Shown here piece after piece: positions 51,884-62,589 of a stretch of 64,000 nt of DNA (position 1 is the stretch's first letter; the number at the start of each line of letters is the position of its first letter). The stretch covers positions 1,736,001 through 1,800,000 of the forward strand of contig JAMCAN010000001.1 of assembly GCA_023715185.1 (NCBI GenBank), written 5' to 3'. The stretch is from Planococcus sp. MER TA 32b. GTDB lineage: Bacteria; Bacillota; Bacilli; Bacillales_A; Planococcaceae. The position numbers and the translations under genes are program-made. The notes under the pieces were generated by a model. That model made no database searches, had not been told where the DNA came from, and saw nothing but the letters and a program-made list of their open reading frames with translations.

Positions 51884-52648
51884 TTAATTATTTCTTACAC
51901 GGTTGATTGGAATCGATGAAGTGATGTCGTTGACTACCCAGCTGGCGCAAATTAGGCCAACCGTGGATGGCGTAAATGCATTGGACGATGGCGGCATTTT
52001 CGCTTTACGGATTGCTGCATCCGGCTTCCCAACGTTTCCGACTACGTCTTCACGCACGATAATCGGGCTCTCATCCGAAAACACTACAGGAATCCCTTTA
52101 CGGATACCCGCTTCACGCAATTTCTTGCGTATGATTTTCGCCAATGGATCTGTATGCGTTTTTGAAATATCCGCAATCTTGAAGCGCGTCGGGTCTGTTT
52201 TATTGGCAGCACCCATACTTGAGATGATCTTGACGCCGCGCTTATAACATTCCTTCATCAGATGGACCTTATAGATCATCGTGTCTGATGCGTCGATGAC
52301 ATAATCCAGGTTGTAACTGAAAAATTCTTCATATGTATCTTCTGTATAGAACATATGCAGATCGATGACTTCGCAGTCTTCGTTGATATCAGCGATGCGG
52401 TTTTTCATGACTGCGCTTTTTGATTGGCCGACCGTGGATAGATTGGCAACCAATTGGCGATTGACGTTAGTGATGTCGACATTATCCTTATCGACCAAGA
52501 TGATGCGGCCGACGCCGCTTCTTGCACAGGCTTCAGCTGCAAATGAACCTACTCCGCCCACACCAAGGATTGCTACAGTGGAGTTTCTCAGCATTTCGAT
52601 TCCTTCTTTGCCTACTGCCAGTTCGTTTCGTGAAAATTGATGTAACAT
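51884..52648 (-). CDS. tcdA: tRNA threonylcarbamoyladenosine dehydratase (TcdA/YrvM)
   Basis: E1-like enzyme that cyclises t6A at tRNA position 37. From ATG 52648 it has 254 residues starting LHQFSRNELAVGKEG, with the nucleotide motif ILGVGGVGSFAAEACARSG, DKDNVDITNVNRQ, and a C-terminal substrate segment. The open frame extends 37 codons upstream through the 6S RNA terminator and is rejected. As in B. subtilis, the 6S RNA gene and aspS lie upstream. Confidence 0.96.
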   Translation of the reverse strand: MLHQFSRNELAVGKEGIEMLRNSTVAILGVGGVGSFAAEACARSGVGRIILVDKDNVDITNVNRQLVANLSTVGQSKSAVMKNRIADINEDCEVIDLHMFYTEDTYEEFFSYNLDYVIDASDTMIYKVHLMKECYKRGVKIISSMGAANKTDPTRFKIADISKTHTDPLAKIIRKKLREAGIRKGIPVVFSDESPIIVREDVVGNVGKPDAAIRKAKMPPSSNAFTPSTVGLICASWVVNDITSSIPINRVRNN

Positions 52649-52701
52649 AGTTTTCCTGCCTCTCTTAATGTTGATAAATCTACTAGGAATTATACACAAA
52701 G

Positions 52702-52729
52702 AAAAACCCTCCAGCAAATAGCTGAAGGG
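52702..52729 (-). terminator. Terminator downstream of the 6S RNA gene
   Basis: CCCTTCAGC pairs with GCTGGAGGG (one mismatch-free nine-bp stem), followed on minus by TTTTTC. Confidence 0.8.
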
Positions 52730-52739
52730 ATGATTAACA

Positions 52740-52938
52740 TTTTTAAGTGAGAATCCCAATCGTGCCGTCCTTGACTTGCATATCGTTTTTGAACCCGCTT
52801 CTAGCAGGTGGGTGACCTCTTCAGCGCTTATAACTTCCGGTTAAGGCATGTTAGCCACGTTGAAATTTGGTCTCCCGACGACAAAATGTTGGGTCAAAAC
52901 TGAATTGCTAGTAACGAACACATCAGGATTCTCTACTA
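52740..52938 (-). ncRNA. ssrS: 6S RNA (bsrA/ssrS type)
   Basis: 6S RNA mimics an open promoter and sequesters sigma-A RNA polymerase. The minus-strand sequence has a closing stem AGAGAATCC/GGATTCTCA at its ends, a long, mostly paired structure with a central bulge region (GTTTTGACC, GGGAGACC, AACATGCCTTAACCGG, AGTTATAAGCGC), and about 195 nt in all. Position between aspS and tcdA is that of B. subtilis 6S-1 RNA. The ends are approximate. Confidence 0.88.
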
Positions 52939-52943
52939 AGGCT

Positions 52944-52972
52944 ATATTAGCACACGCTACAAATTTCTACAA
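52944..52972 (-). promoter_or_regulatory. Promoter of 6S RNA (extended -10)
   Basis: Minus strand TTGTAG (52967-52972), 17-bp spacer, TAATAT (52944-52949), with TG one base before the -10. Confidence 0.7.
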
Positions 52973-52977
52973 CCGTT

Positions 52978-54762
52978 TTACTCTAGCCCTTTTGAATTAT
53001 TCTGAACATTCAGTAATAGGCTTAATTCATCAAGTTGGTCTTTTGCAACCGGGCTCGGCGCGTTTGTTAAGAGATCACTCGCGCTCGCCGTCTTCGGAAA
53101 CGCAATCGTGTCGCGAAGGTTTGTACGTCCTGCAAGCAGCATGACCAAACGGTCCAAGCCGAAAGCAATCCCGCCATGTGGTGGCGTTCCGTACTCGAAC
53201 GCGTCCATCAGGAAGCCGAATTGAGCGCGCGCTTCTTCTTCAGAGAAACCAAGCACTTCAAACATTTTTTCCTGGATGTCACGGCGGTAAATACGTGCCG
53301 ATCCCCCGCCCAGCTCAAATCCATTCAATACAAGGTCATACGCCTGGGCACGCACATTCTGCGGCTCAGTGGATAATTTATCGATATCTTCTTCATATGG
53401 CATCGTGAACGGATGATGTGCCGCGTAATAGCGGCCGTCTTTTTCATCGTATTCGAAAAGCGGCCAGTCTGTAATCCACAGGAATTTATAAACTGACTCA
53501 TCGATAAGCCCGAGTTCTTTGCCGAATTTCATTCGCAAAGCGCCTAGTGCGTCTGCTACAACCGCTTTTTTATCTGCAACGAATAAAAGCAGGTCTCCTG
53601 CCTCAGCCCCTGCTGCATCGATCAATCCTTGAGCCGCTTCCCCTTCAAAGAATTTTGCGATCGGCCCTTTGACGCCGTCATCTTCAACTTTCATCCAAGC
53701 AAGGCCTTTTGCTCCATAGCGGCCTGCAAATTCACCGAGTGCATCGATATCTTTACGTGAATAGTTGGCTGCCTGGCCTTTAACGTTGATCAGTTTCACC
53801 TGGCCGCCGTTCTCAACCGCACCGGCAAAAACTTTGAATGAAGAATCCTTGACCAATTCGGATACATTTATAAGTTCCATGCCAAAACGGACATCCGGCT
53901 TATCAGAACCAAAACGTTCCATCGCTTCAGTATATTGCATGCGTTCGAATTTAGGCTCGATATCGATGCCTTTGACTTCTTTCATCATCTGCACCATCAA
54001 GCGCTCGTTCATTTCCAGGATTTCTTCCATCGTCTGGAAGCTCATTTCCATATCGATCTGAGTGAATTCCGGCTGGCGGTCAGCACGCAAATCTTCATCA
54101 CGGAAACAGCGGGCGATCTGGTAATATTTATCGAAGCCCGAAACCATCAGCATCTGCTTGAACAATTGCGGCGACTGTGGCAAAGCGTAGAATTCGCCAT
54201 CGTGCACACGGCTTGGAACCAGATAGTCACGCGCGCCTTCAGGAGTCGATTTCGTCAAAATCGGTGTTTCAACTTCCAGGAACCCTTCCTCATCAAGAAA
54301 ACGGCGGATCGATTTTGTCACTTCTGAACGCATTTTGAAAGTCTCGAACATTTCAGGGCGGCGAAGATCCAGGTAACGGTATTTCAGTCTCAAATCTTCA
54401 CTGACATCCGTATTGTCTTCAATGGCGAACGGCGGGTTTTTAGCGGCGTTGATAATATTTGCCGAATCCACCTGGATCTCGATTTTCCCTGTCTTCAATG
54501 CTGTATTGATCTGGCCGTCTGCACGTTCCACGACCAAGCCTTCGATGTGGACGACGAACTCATTGCGCAATTTTTCACCGACTTCAACGGTTTCCATGGA
54601 AATTTCAGGATTAAATACCGCTTGAACCAGCCCCGAACGGTCACGAATATCAACAAATATCAAGCCGCCAAGGTCTCTCCGCTTCTGCACCCAGCCTTTA
54701 ATGGAAACGCGCTGCCCGATAACAGTTTCGTTCACTTCACCACAATAATGCGTTCTAGTCAT
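52978..54762 (-). CDS. aspS: Aspartyl-tRNA synthetase
   Basis: Charges tRNA-Asp. The 594-residue bacterial-type enzyme has the N-terminal OB anticodon domain ([19 protein letters not shown]), class II motif 2 ([19 protein letters not shown]), an inserted GAD domain and motif 3 ([16 protein letters not shown]). GGAGG precedes the ATG. It lies 56 bp downstream of hisS and is probably co-transcribed from the T-box promoter. Confidence 0.98.
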   Translation of the reverse strand: MTRTHYCGEVNETVIGQRVSIKGWVQKRRDLGGLIFVDIRDRSGLVQAVFNPEISMETVEVGEKLRNEFVVHIEGLVVERADGQINTALKTGKIEIQVDSANIINAAKNPPFAIEDNTDVSEDLRLKYRYLDLRRPEMFETFKMRSEVTKSIRRFLDEEGFLEVETPILTKSTPEGARDYLVPSRVHDGEFYALPQSPQLFKQMLMVSGFDKYYQIARCFRDEDLRADRQPEFTQIDMEMSFQTMEEILEMNERLMVQMMKEVKGIDIEPKFERMQYTEAMERFGSDKPDVRFGMELINVSELVKDSSFKVFAGAVENGGQVKLINVKGQAANYSRKDIDALGEFAGRYGAKGLAWMKVEDDGVKGPIAKFFEGEAAQGLIDAAGAEAGDLLLFVADKKAVVADALGALRMKFGKELGLIDESVYKFLWITDWPLFEYDEKDGRYYAAHHPFTMPYEEDIDKLSTEPQNVRAQAYDLVLNGFELGGGSARIYRRDIQEKMFEVLGFSEEEARAQFGFLMDAFEYGTPPHGGIAFGLDRLVMLLAGRTNLRDTIAFPKTASASDLLTNAPSPVAKDQLDELSLLLNVQNNSKGLE

Positions 54763-54818
54763 AACTATTCCTCCAATTGTTTCTTCACATTTTTCTTCTA
54801 TATAAATAAAACATTTGT

Positions 54819-56093
54819 TTATCTATTCTCTAAAATCGCTCCAGCAATCTTTTCAAATTCCAGTTCCTGCTGTTCACCGGTTGCCATGGCTTTCAAAGCG
54901 ACTTTGCCGCTTTCGAGTTCGGTTTCACCGATGACGATGACGTAGGCGGCCCCTTTACGATCTGCCGATTTCATCTGGGCTTTGACTTTCCGTCCGTTGA
55001 AATCCATATCGGCTGAAATGCCGTTTTCACGAAGATCCCGTACTACAGTGAAAGCTTTTTTCTTTGTCGACTCATCCATTGCTACGACGTAGACTTCAAG
55101 GTCCGCTGACTGGCCGATTTCGACGCGTTCCATTTCCAGCGCCAACAGGAGACGTTCGATGCTCATCGCGAATCCGATTCCCGGTGATTCCGGTCCGCCT
55201 AAATCTTCGACGAGACCATTATAGCGGCCGCCGCCGCAAAGTGTTGTGATAGCGCCGAAGCCTTCAGCATCACTCATAATTTCAAATGCCGTGTGGTTGT
55301 AATAATCCAACCCTCGAACCAAATTCGGATCAACGACATAATCGATGCCGAGCGCTTCCAAATAAGATTTGACGCCGTCAAAATAAGCTTGGGATTCTTC
55401 ATTCAAATAATCCGCTAAAGACGGTGCAGTCGCCATCAATTCGTGGTTGCGGTCCACTTTACAATCAAGGATGCGCAGCGGATTTTTCGTCAATCGCGAC
55501 TGGCAATCCCCGCAGAATTCATCGATTCTAGGTTCGAAGTGCTTGATCAGCGCTTCTTTGTGAGCGATGCGGCTTTCCGTATCCCCCAGTGAATTGATGA
55601 CCAGACGCAGCTGTTTTAAACCGACGGAACGGTAAACTTCCATGGCGAGTGAAATGACTTCCGCATCAATTGCAGGATCTTTCGAGCCGATCGCTTCCAC
55701 GCCGAATTGCACGAACTGGCGGGTGCGTCCCGCCTGCGGACGTTCATAACGGAACATCGGACCCATATAGGAAAGTTTGACCGGCTGGTCCGGCAAACCG
55801 AAAAGTTTGTTTTCAACATAGGAACGCACGACTGAAGCGGTTCCTTCCGGGCGCAATGTCAGTGAACGATCGCCGCGGTCCTGGAATGTATACATTTCCT
55901 TTTGGACGATATCTGTCGTATCACCGACGCCGCGCTGGAACAATTCGGTGTGTTCAAAAACGGGAGTCCGAATTTCTTTGTATTGATAAAGTCTGCAAAG
56001 CTCGTTGATTTTTTGTTCCACTTCCTGCCATTTGGCGGATTGCTCCGGCAGCACATCATACGTGCCGCGCGGCAATTGAATATTCTTGCCCAT
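54819..56093 (-). CDS. hisS: Histidyl-tRNA synthetase
   Basis: Charges tRNA-His. From ATG 56093 it has 424 residues starting [17 protein letters not shown], with motif 1-2 ([17 protein letters not shown]), the histidine motifs [14 protein letters not shown] and GGGRYNGL, and motif 3 [23 protein letters not shown] stands upstream. The frame is open for 62 further codons, but these lie in the T-box leader. First gene of hisS-aspS. Confidence 0.98.
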   Translation of the reverse strand: MGKNIQLPRGTYDVLPEQSAKWQEVEQKINELCRLYQYKEIRTPVFEHTELFQRGVGDTTDIVQKEMYTFQDRGDRSLTLRPEGTASVVRSYVENKLFGLPDQPVKLSYMGPMFRYERPQAGRTRQFVQFGVEAIGSKDPAIDAEVISLAMEVYRSVGLKQLRLVINSLGDTESRIAHKEALIKHFEPRIDEFCGDCQSRLTKNPLRILDCKVDRNHELMATAPSLADYLNEESQAYFDGVKSYLEALGIDYVVDPNLVRGLDYYNHTAFEIMSDAEGFGAITTLCGGGRYNGLVEDLGGPESPGIGFAMSIERLLLALEMERVEIGQSADLEVYVVAMDESTKKKAFTVVRDLRENGISADMDFNGRKVKAQMKSADRKGAAYVIVIGETELESGKVALKAMATGEQQELEFEKIAGAILENR

Positions 56094-56120
56094 GTTCTTC
56101 ACTCCTCTTTTTTTCCATAC

Positions 56121-56414
56121 AAAAAAGCTCCCGCCCCTTGCTTGCGCAAGGGACGAGAGCCTGTATTCAAGCTTCCGCGGTTCCACCCTAGTTGATGCGA
56201 AAATCTCGCACCCTCTCATTCCCGGATAACGGCCGGTTCCGTTTCCCCCTAATAAATGCGGTAAATGCATAACCTGCATCTTTCGAAGGAAAGCCTCTTA
56301 AGTGTTGTTCACCACATGTCTCTGCAGGGAAGTTTGCAGCCCGGGACTTCCCCTCTCTTATCAGCCAATCATGCGGTTACTTTCTTCGTCATCGGCGTTC
56401 TAATTCATATAATA
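56121..56414 (-). promoter_or_regulatory. T-box leader controlling hisS-aspS
   Basis: The minus strand starts GACGAAGAAAGTAACC, carries a distal AGAGAGGGG stem, the T-box AACTAGGGTGGAACCGCGG (56175-56193) and a terminator GCTC..CCTTG/CAAGG..GAGC followed by TTTTTT (56121-56160). The probable specifier is CAC (56302-56304), a histidine codon, in GAACAACACTTAAG. Confidence 0.93.
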
Positions 56415-56420
56415 AGCTTA

Positions 56421-56449
56421 ATCTTAAATTTTCCTATCCCCCTTGTCAA
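56421..56449 (-). promoter_or_regulatory. Promoter of hisS T-box
   Basis: Minus strand TTGACA (56444-56449), 17-bp spacer, TAAGAT (56421-56426). Its -35 overlaps the -35 of the divergent amidase promoter by 5 bp. Confidence 0.8.
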
Positions 56450-56471
56450 CCTTTTTAACATTTCGTATGAT
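56443..56471 (+). promoter_or_regulatory. Promoter of the amidase gene
   Basis: TTGTCA (56443-56448), 17-bp spacer, TATGAT (56466-56471). Overlaps the divergent hisS promoter. Confidence 0.78.
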
Positions 56472-56514
56472 TTATTTGCTAGAATAAATATACCGTCTTA
56501 AGAGGAGGTACTGC

Positions 56515-58053
56515 ATGAACCGTAAAACCACAATTTTATACATAACCCTGATTTTATTCCTTTCCCAGGCATTGCCTTTCGCCGATAATTCCACTGCGCT
56601 CGCCAATACTTCAGCAATTGAAGTATCGGAATCATCCATCAATGTGCGAAGTGGCCCAGGCTTAAGCTACCCTGTCATCGCTTCGATGAAAAAAGGAGAT
56701 CCAGTGGATGAGATTTCAAGAAGCGGCGATTGGATTGAAGTCTCCATTTCCGGTGAAACGGGCTGGATCGCAGCATGGCTGACGAAAAGTTCTGAACAGG
56801 CGGCATCTTCAGTTTCCGGCAAAACGGCTGTATCTTCCGTAAACCGGCTGAATGTACGCGCACAGCCCAATCTTTCCGCCTCGGTCCTGACACAGATGAA
56901 CGCTGGAGAGCAAGCGAATATCATCAGCGATTCGGATGGCTGGGCTGAAGTCGAATTCCGTGGCAGCCGCGGATTTGTTTCGAAAGACTACATAAGCATC
57001 AACGACAATACAAAAGCGAATCCCGCGCCTGCCGCAAGCGACGTATCTTCCATCGAAATCGCGGTGGATGTGCTGAACGTGCGCAAGAAAGCGGATCTCA
57101 GTTCTTCGAAACAAGGAACTGTCAAAAAAGGTGAAATTTATCCTGTGCTCGAACTTGCGGGCAACTGGGTAAAAATTCAGCTGGACGGTGATAAAACCGG
57201 CTGGGTCTATTCTTTCTATGGCCACCTTTCCAACGAAACTGTCGAGAAGAAAACCGACAGCAGCGTTGAAACCGTAACCGTACAGACGAACGGCACCAAT
57301 ATCCGGACGCAGGCTTCCACTTCATCTGAAGTCGTAGCCCGTGCAAACGCCGGTGAACAATTAGCCGTGCTTGCAAAACAAGGCGACTGGTACCAAGTTC
57401 AGCTTTCCGGCGGCGCAACCGGCTTTATTGCATCCTGGGTAGTCGCAGCAGGCGCACAGGAAATCAAAGTCGAAAAAGAGAAAGCCGACCGTAAAAAAGG
57501 AACTTTGAACGGCCTTACGATTGTCCTGGATCCGGGGCATGGCGGCAATGACGGCGGCACAGTCGGCGCGCGCAAAACAGAAGAAAAAGGGTTGACGCTG
57601 AAAACTGCGGAATTGCTGGCTCAGCACCTTCAAGCCGCTGGTGCAGAAGTGCACATGACCCGCCAGTCGGACGTCTATGTCGACCTTCGCAAACGCGTTG
57701 CTGAAGGCCATAATTCAGCGGCAGACGCCTTTATCAGCATCCATTACGATGCGACCGAAGACAGCACAGTCTCCGGATTCACATCCTACTATATGCACGA
57801 TTACCAAAAGGAACTCGCCAGCTATCTGAATGCCGGCCTCGGCAAAAAACTGACCATCCGCGACCGCGGTGTGCAGCCGGGCAATTACCTGGTGCTCCGT
57901 GAAAATCGCCAGGCAGCCGTTCTTGTCGAACTCGGCTTCCTGAGCAATTACAACGAAGAACGCATCATTTCTTCCGAGCAATTCCGGGAACAGGCCGCAC
58001 TTGGCCTGTACCAGGGAACCATCAATTATTTCGATGCACAATTGGAGAAATAG
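56515..58053 (+). CDS. Secreted N-acetylmuramoyl-L-alanine amidase with four SH3b domains
   Basis: Cleaves the amide bond between muramic acid and the stem peptide. The 512-residue protein has a signal peptide (about 1-30, ending TALA), four bacterial SH3 repeats (about 35-95, 105-165, 178-240, 250-315; each with an NVR/NIR-type motif and a GWI/GFV-type turn) and an Amidase_3 domain (about 335-508). That domain has zinc/catalytic segments LDPGHGGNDGG, EEKGLTLK, SIHYDA and VELGFLSN. AGAGGAGG precedes the ATG. Matches B. subtilis YrvJ / LytH-type in position. Confidence 0.95.
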   Translation: MNRKTTILYITLILFLSQALPFADNSTALANTSAIEVSESSINVRSGPGLSYPVIASMKKGDPVDEISRSGDWIEVSISGETGWIAAWLTKSSEQAASSVSGKTAVSSVNRLNVRAQPNLSASVLTQMNAGEQANIISDSDGWAEVEFRGSRGFVSKDYISINDNTKANPAPAASDVSSIEIAVDVLNVRKKADLSSSKQGTVKKGEIYPVLELAGNWVKIQLDGDKTGWVYSFYGHLSNETVEKKTDSSVETVTVQTNGTNIRTQASTSSEVVARANAGEQLAVLAKQGDWYQVQLSGGATGFIASWVVAAGAQEIKVEKEKADRKKGTLNGLTIVLDPGHGGNDGGTVGARKTEEKGLTLKTAELLAQHLQAAGAEVHMTRQSDVYVDLRKRVAEGHNSAADAFISIHYDATEDSTVSGFTSYYMHDYQKELASYLNAGLGKKLTIRDRGVQPGNYLVLRENRQAAVLVELGFLSNYNEERIISSEQFREQAALGLYQGTINYFDAQLEK

Positions 58054-58083
58054 AAAAAGCTGTCCATTGCGGACAGCTTTTTC
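58054..58083. terminator. Bidirectional terminator between amidase and dtd
   Basis: AAAAAGCTGTCC pairs with GGACAGCTTTTT around ATTGC; T-tracts on both strands. Confidence 0.9.
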
Positions 58084-58095
58084 TATTTACATCGC

Positions 58096-58536
58096 TTATT
58101 TGGATTCCACAATCATCGTCACCGGTCCATCGTTCACCAATTCGACGTCCATCATGGCGCCGAATACGCCTTCTTCGACCCGCAGGCCTTCATTTCGCAG
58201 AGTTTCATTGAAATAATTCCATAAAGGCTCCGCTTTTTCCGGACGCGCGGCTTCGACAAAGCTCGGACGGCGCCCTTTCCGGATATCACCGTAAAGCGTG
58301 AATTGCGAGATGGACAGGATATCGCCCCTGTTTTCGAAAATCGAACGGTTCATCTTGCCATCTTCGTCTTCGAAGAGACGCATTTGCGCAATCTTGCGCG
58401 CGCAGTAATCAGCGTCTTGTTCTGTATCTTCATGCGTGATGCCGACGAGCAGCACATAACCGGATTCGATCGCTCCGGTAATGCTGCCATCGACAGTCAC
58501 AGATGCTCTTTTGCTCCGTTGAAGAATAACTCGCAT
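58096..58536 (-). CDS. dtd: D-aminoacyl-tRNA deacylase
   Basis: Hydrolyses D-aminoacyl-tRNA and mischarged Gly-tRNA-Ala. The 146-residue protein has [17 protein letters not shown] at the start, the catalytic SQFTLYGD and the cis-Gly-Pro NDGPVTM motif near the end. AAGGAGG precedes the ATG. It lies 9 bp after rel, as in B. subtilis. Confidence 0.97.
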   Translation of the reverse strand: MRVILQRSKRASVTVDGSITGAIESGYVLLVGITHEDTEQDADYCARKIAQMRLFEDEDGKMNRSIFENRGDILSISQFTLYGDIRKGRRPSFVEAARPEKAEPLWNYFNETLRNEGLRVEEGVFGAMMDVELVNDGPVTMIVESK

Positions 58537-58545
58537 AATTCCTCC

Positions 58546-60738
58546 TTAATTCGTTACACGCGTAACCGAATAGACATCCGGCAATTGCTTGATCCGCTCC
58601 ACTACCCGGTTCAGGTGTGAGATATGCGGAATCATGATTGACAGGTTAATGGTCGCGATTTTATTATTATCAGCACGGCCGCTTACGGCAACAATTGTCG
58701 TTTTCGTTTCGCTGACCATGTGCATGACTTCGTTGATCAAGCCCGTGCGGTCATAGGCCTGCACTTCAATGTCGATCTGGTAGGATTTGTTTTCAGGCGT
58801 CTCCCCGTTTTCCCATTCAACCGGGATGAGACGATCGGTTTCATTGGCCTGCACATTCGGACAGTCGGCGCGATGGACTGAAACGCCGCGGCCTTTGGTA
58901 ATAAAACCGATGATGGCGTCGCCCGGCACCGGGTTGCAGCATTTCGACAAACGGATCATCATGTTGTCGATGCCGCGCACGATTACACCCGATTCGGTCT
59001 GTTTACGCGGCTGGTTCGATTTCATCTCGACCGTGATTTTCTCGAGCGCTTCTTCCTGCTCGCGTTTCTTGCGTTCTTTTTCAGCGAGGCGGTTGACGAC
59101 TTGCTGGGCAGTGATGCCTGTGAAACCGACAGCTGCATACATATCATCTTCACCGGCGAAATTGAATTTCTCGCAGACACGCTTGATGTTTTCGTTAGTA
59201 AGAATATCTTTCGGCACGAATTCCTGCGCTTTGATTTCGCGCTCGATCATTTCCTTGCCTTTTTGGACATTGTCTTCACGCAATTGCTTTTTGAAGAATT
59301 GCTTGATTTTATTTTTCGTCTGTGTCGACTTGGCGATTTTCAGCCAGTCGCGGCTTGGGCCGAAGGATTGCTTAGACGTCAGGATTTCAACAATGTCCCC
59401 TGTGTTCAATTGGGTATCCAGCGGCACCATTTTGCCGTTCACTTTGGCACCGATGGTTTTATTGCCAATTTCGGAATGCACTCGGTAGGCAAAATCGATC
59501 GGGCAGGAACCGGCAGGCATTTCGATAACATCGCCTTTTGGTGAGAATACATAGACCATATCGGAAAACAGGTCGAATTTAAGCGACTCCATGAATTCTT
59601 CGGCATTGTCCGATTCGTTCTGGAAATCAAGGATTTCGCGGAACCATGACAAACGCGAGTCGACGGAACTCAATGGTTTATCCGACGTTTTTCCTTCTTT
59701 ATAAGCCCAGTGTGCCGCCACCCCGTATTCAGCGATACGGTGCATTTCTTCCGTGCGGATCTGCACTTCAAGCGGATCGCCCTGTGGCCCGATCACCGTT
59801 GTATGAAGCGACTGGTAAAGATTCTGTTTCGGCATGGCGATATAATCTTTGAAGCGGCCAGGCATCGGTTTCCATGTGGAATGGATGATGCCAAGCACTG
59901 CGTAACAGTCTTTGATGCTTTCAACCGTAATTCGCACCGCCAATAAATCATAGATTTCGTTGAATTGCTTATTCTGGATGGCCATTTTTTTATAGATGCT
60001 GTAAATGTGTTTCGGCCGGCCGAAAAGATCCGCTTTGATATCCACTTCATCAAGCTGGACGCGGATTTCGTTCATGACATTGTTCAGATATTCTTCCCGC
60101 TCCGTACGTTTCTTCTTCATCAGATTGACGATGCGGTAATATTGCTGCGGGTTAAGGTAACGGAGAGCCGTGTCCTCGAGTTCCCATTTGATGGTATTGA
60201 TACCCAAACGATGCGCAATCGGCGCGAAGATCTCAAGAGTTTCGTTGGCCTTTATGCGCTGTTTCTCAACCGTCTGGTATTTCAACGTCCGAAGATTGTG
60301 CAGGCGGTCAGCGAGTTTGATCAGGATGACGCGAATGTCCTGTGCCATCGCCACAAACATCTTACGGTGATTTTCCGCCTGCTGCTCTTCTTTCGACATA
60401 TATTTGATCTTGCTCAGCTTCGTTACGCCGTCCACCAGCAAAGCGACTTCTTCATCAAAGTCACGGACGATATCTTCCCTGCTGACTTCCGTATCTTCCA
60501 CGACGTCATGCAAAAAGCCCGCTGCTACCGTAGCGGGGTCCATTTCCAATTCTGCGAGAATTCCGGCAACCTGTACCGGGTGAACTATATAAGGTTCCCC
60601 GGATTTGCGGAATTGTCCCATATGGGCATCATATGCCACCTGATATGCTCTTCGGATCATTTCAACATTTTTTTCATTCATATACGAAGCAACAGTATCA
60701 AATACATCATCAGCTGTCTTTACTTGGTCTTTCGCCAT
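58546..60738 (-). CDS. relA: Bifunctional (p)ppGpp synthetase/hydrolase Rel
   Basis: Central enzyme of the stringent response. The 730-residue protein has the HD hydrolase domain ([19 protein letters not shown], about 70-90), the synthetase domain with [13 protein letters not shown] (about 330), a TGS domain ([22 protein letters not shown]), a zinc-finger-like [12 protein letters not shown] segment, and a C-terminal ACT domain. AAGGTGG precedes the ATG. Normally adjacent to apt; here an unrelated gene lies between. Confidence 0.97.
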   Translation of the reverse strand: MAKDQVKTADDVFDTVASYMNEKNVEMIRRAYQVAYDAHMGQFRKSGEPYIVHPVQVAGILAELEMDPATVAAGFLHDVVEDTEVSREDIVRDFDEEVALLVDGVTKLSKIKYMSKEEQQAENHRKMFVAMAQDIRVILIKLADRLHNLRTLKYQTVEKQRIKANETLEIFAPIAHRLGINTIKWELEDTALRYLNPQQYYRIVNLMKKKRTEREEYLNNVMNEIRVQLDEVDIKADLFGRPKHIYSIYKKMAIQNKQFNEIYDLLAVRITVESIKDCYAVLGIIHSTWKPMPGRFKDYIAMPKQNLYQSLHTTVIGPQGDPLEVQIRTEEMHRIAEYGVAAHWAYKEGKTSDKPLSSVDSRLSWFREILDFQNESDNAEEFMESLKFDLFSDMVYVFSPKGDVIEMPAGSCPIDFAYRVHSEIGNKTIGAKVNGKMVPLDTQLNTGDIVEILTSKQSFGPSRDWLKIAKSTQTKNKIKQFFKKQLREDNVQKGKEMIEREIKAQEFVPKDILTNENIKRVCEKFNFAGEDDMYAAVGFTGITAQQVVNRLAEKERKKREQEEALEKITVEMKSNQPRKQTESGVIVRGIDNMMIRLSKCCNPVPGDAIIGFITKGRGVSVHRADCPNVQANETDRLIPVEWENGETPENKSYQIDIEVQAYDRTGLINEVMHMVSETKTTIVAVSGRADNNKIATINLSIMIPHISHLNRVVERIKQLPDVYSVTRVTN

Positions 60739-60782
60739 AATTGCCCACCTTGCTCCTCTTTTTTCGAAAAGTATATCTATAT

Positions 60783-60812
60783 ATTATAGAAAACAATAGG
60801 GCTAATTGTAAA
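60783..60812 (-). promoter_or_regulatory. Sigma-A promoter for rel
   Basis: Minus strand TTTACA (60807-60812), 18-bp spacer, TATAAT (60783-60788). Confidence 0.72.
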
Positions 60813-60901
60813 GCTTGGTCAACCGGGAAAAGTTATTATCTCCCTGCTTTTCTCAGGAACTGGAAAATCTGGTTCCATTAAATAAAGATTCTTCCAAAAG
60901 T

Positions 60902-62449
60902 TTATGTTTCCACCCTCAAAATATTGTTTATTTGCACCGTTGAATTGTCTTTGCCTAGGTCCAATAACTCTGTGGCGGACTGATAAGAATGAATATTTTG
61001 CACCAGCACGTTCCGGACGTTTTTTTCACCGGATGCGATCGTCAAATCCGCCTTCGCGCTTCCGAATCCCTGTATGCGTCCGTTTGCCAGCGCAATATTC
61101 GCTGCACGGAACTGGATGGATGCCGCAGTTTCATTTCTGTAATCATACTGCGGATCTCCTGCGAATAAAAAACGGTTCAGCGCCACATTCCGGTAACCTG
61201 AGACCACCAATGCGCGGGGCGAGGAATTTTTATATAAGTCTGTGTGGACAGGGTGAATAGCCACCAGTTTCTGAGCCGACAGGTTAAACGCCGATTTCGA
61301 TTCCTCGTCTTCCGCGTGGTGATGGCCAATATGGCGAAAATTAAAAGCCCTGTTGTCATTCACCGACAGATGCCCTGAAATATGCACACCGGCCGCAGCG
61401 GAAGATGTTGCATGGGCTTTGATCTCCACACCGCCAAAACAGCGGGTGCTGGAGTTATTAACTAGCCAGACATTGCGTGAACCGTCATCAATTTCAAAAC
61501 CGTTTGAATTGGAGAAGCCTTTTTTATGGGACTGGCCGCCGGGATCACGGAAATGGCTGTTGGAAATGAAGATGAAATCGCTGTGATGCGTCGTCACCCC
61601 GTCATCCCCGAAACCGTAACCGGTGACCTGGTCGAGCCAGACATATTGGCTGCCGCGTTTTGCCCTCGTTCCGTCACCCGCGTAACTATAGAAAGAAGAG
61701 GAAATATCAAAACAATGAAGCCCGGGATTGATGGCTTCGACGTTCTTGACCCAGCCGTTCTTTACATTCGCGTAAGTAAGGCAGCTGGAGAAATTATTGC
61801 CGGCGGCTGATTTTTGATTGTGCTTCAAGCGCTCGATATTCCAGTCGAGCGTCATTCCCTCTACTGAAATATTGCGGTTGCCGCTGATCGGATTTTTATT
61901 TGCCAGAAGCGTTCTGCGTCTCGGCGCATCATCATGCAAGCGGATCACTGTCTTGCCTATGCCCGCTCCGACCAGCCGTGTCCAGGAGGGCAGCTTTATG
62001 CCTCTGACTATATATACTCCTTCAGGCACGAAAATTTTCTTGCCGCCATTGCCTAACGCTCGTTTGAACGCGGCGGTCGAATCGGTCCGGCCGTCTCCTC
62101 TCGCGCCGAATTGCGTCACGGATATGTAGTTGCCGGTAACTTTTTGCAGTCGGTCATATTGGCGGTCCAGTTCCTTTTTCCAAAAAGGGGAGATCTGGTT
62201 TCCGTCTGTTTGAAAGCCGATTTCTTTTTCGTCAGTGATTGTGGAATCGGCTGAAATCAGTGACCAGAATTTTTCCTGGAGCGTTTTTTTGCGCGCGGTT
62301 GCCTGCGGATTTACCGGCTGATAGATTTGGTTGAATAATTGCTGCGTTTCATCAGTAATTTTTTTTAGCGGCTCATCTTCTGTGTCCAGCAGCATGTCGA
62401 TCAGCCGCGCATTATTTGATGGATAATGATTGTCGTCCCATTTCAGCAT
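60902..62449 (-). CDS. Right-handed beta-helix protein with pectate-lyase-3-like domain
   Basis: Function not recognised. From ATG 62449 (AGAGGTG 8 nt upstream) it has 515 residues: a hydrophilic helical N-terminal region (about 1-105), then the typical entry of a Pectate_lyase_3/GH28-like fold (ISVTQFGARGDGRTDSTAAF, about 109-128; KKIFVPEGVYIVRGIKL), and many short Asn/Ser/Gly-rich beta-strand repeats to the end. There is no signal peptide or membrane helix. Such folds occur in polysaccharide lyases, epimerases and phage tail spikes. It is inserted between apt and rel. Confidence 0.85.
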   Translation of the reverse strand: MLKWDDNHYPSNNARLIDMLLDTEDEPLKKITDETQQLFNQIYQPVNPQATARKKTLQEKFWSLISADSTITDEKEIGFQTDGNQISPFWKKELDRQYDRLQKVTGNYISVTQFGARGDGRTDSTAAFKRALGNGGKKIFVPEGVYIVRGIKLPSWTRLVGAGIGKTVIRLHDDAPRRRTLLANKNPISGNRNISVEGMTLDWNIERLKHNQKSAAGNNFSSCLTYANVKNGWVKNVEAINPGLHCFDISSSFYSYAGDGTRAKRGSQYVWLDQVTGYGFGDDGVTTHHSDFIFISNSHFRDPGGQSHKKGFSNSNGFEIDDGSRNVWLVNNSSTRCFGGVEIKAHATSSAAAGVHISGHLSVNDNRAFNFRHIGHHHAEDEESKSAFNLSAQKLVAIHPVHTDLYKNSSPRALVVSGYRNVALNRFLFAGDPQYDYRNETAASIQFRAANIALANGRIQGFGSAKADLTIASGEKNVRNVLVQNIHSYQSATELLDLGKDNSTVQINNILRVET

Positions 62450-62589
62450 AGTGGCACCTCTTTTATGTTCGGTTTTTCTATCCATACCCGCTTGGGGAAT
62501 AAAAATTCATGTTGGAATTTATGATAAGTTGATTAACAAACGAATCCTTCAGTATACTTCGGAAATATATAACATAAATAAAATCTTAA

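Noticed and set aside
52649-52759. 37-codon N-terminal extension of tcdA
   Set aside because: It overlaps the terminator and 3' end of the 6S RNA region; ATG 52648 fits the family.
56094-56279. 62-codon N-terminal extension of hisS
   Set aside because: It runs through the T-box terminator and antiterminator; the ATG at 56093 has a good ribosome site and the family N-terminus.
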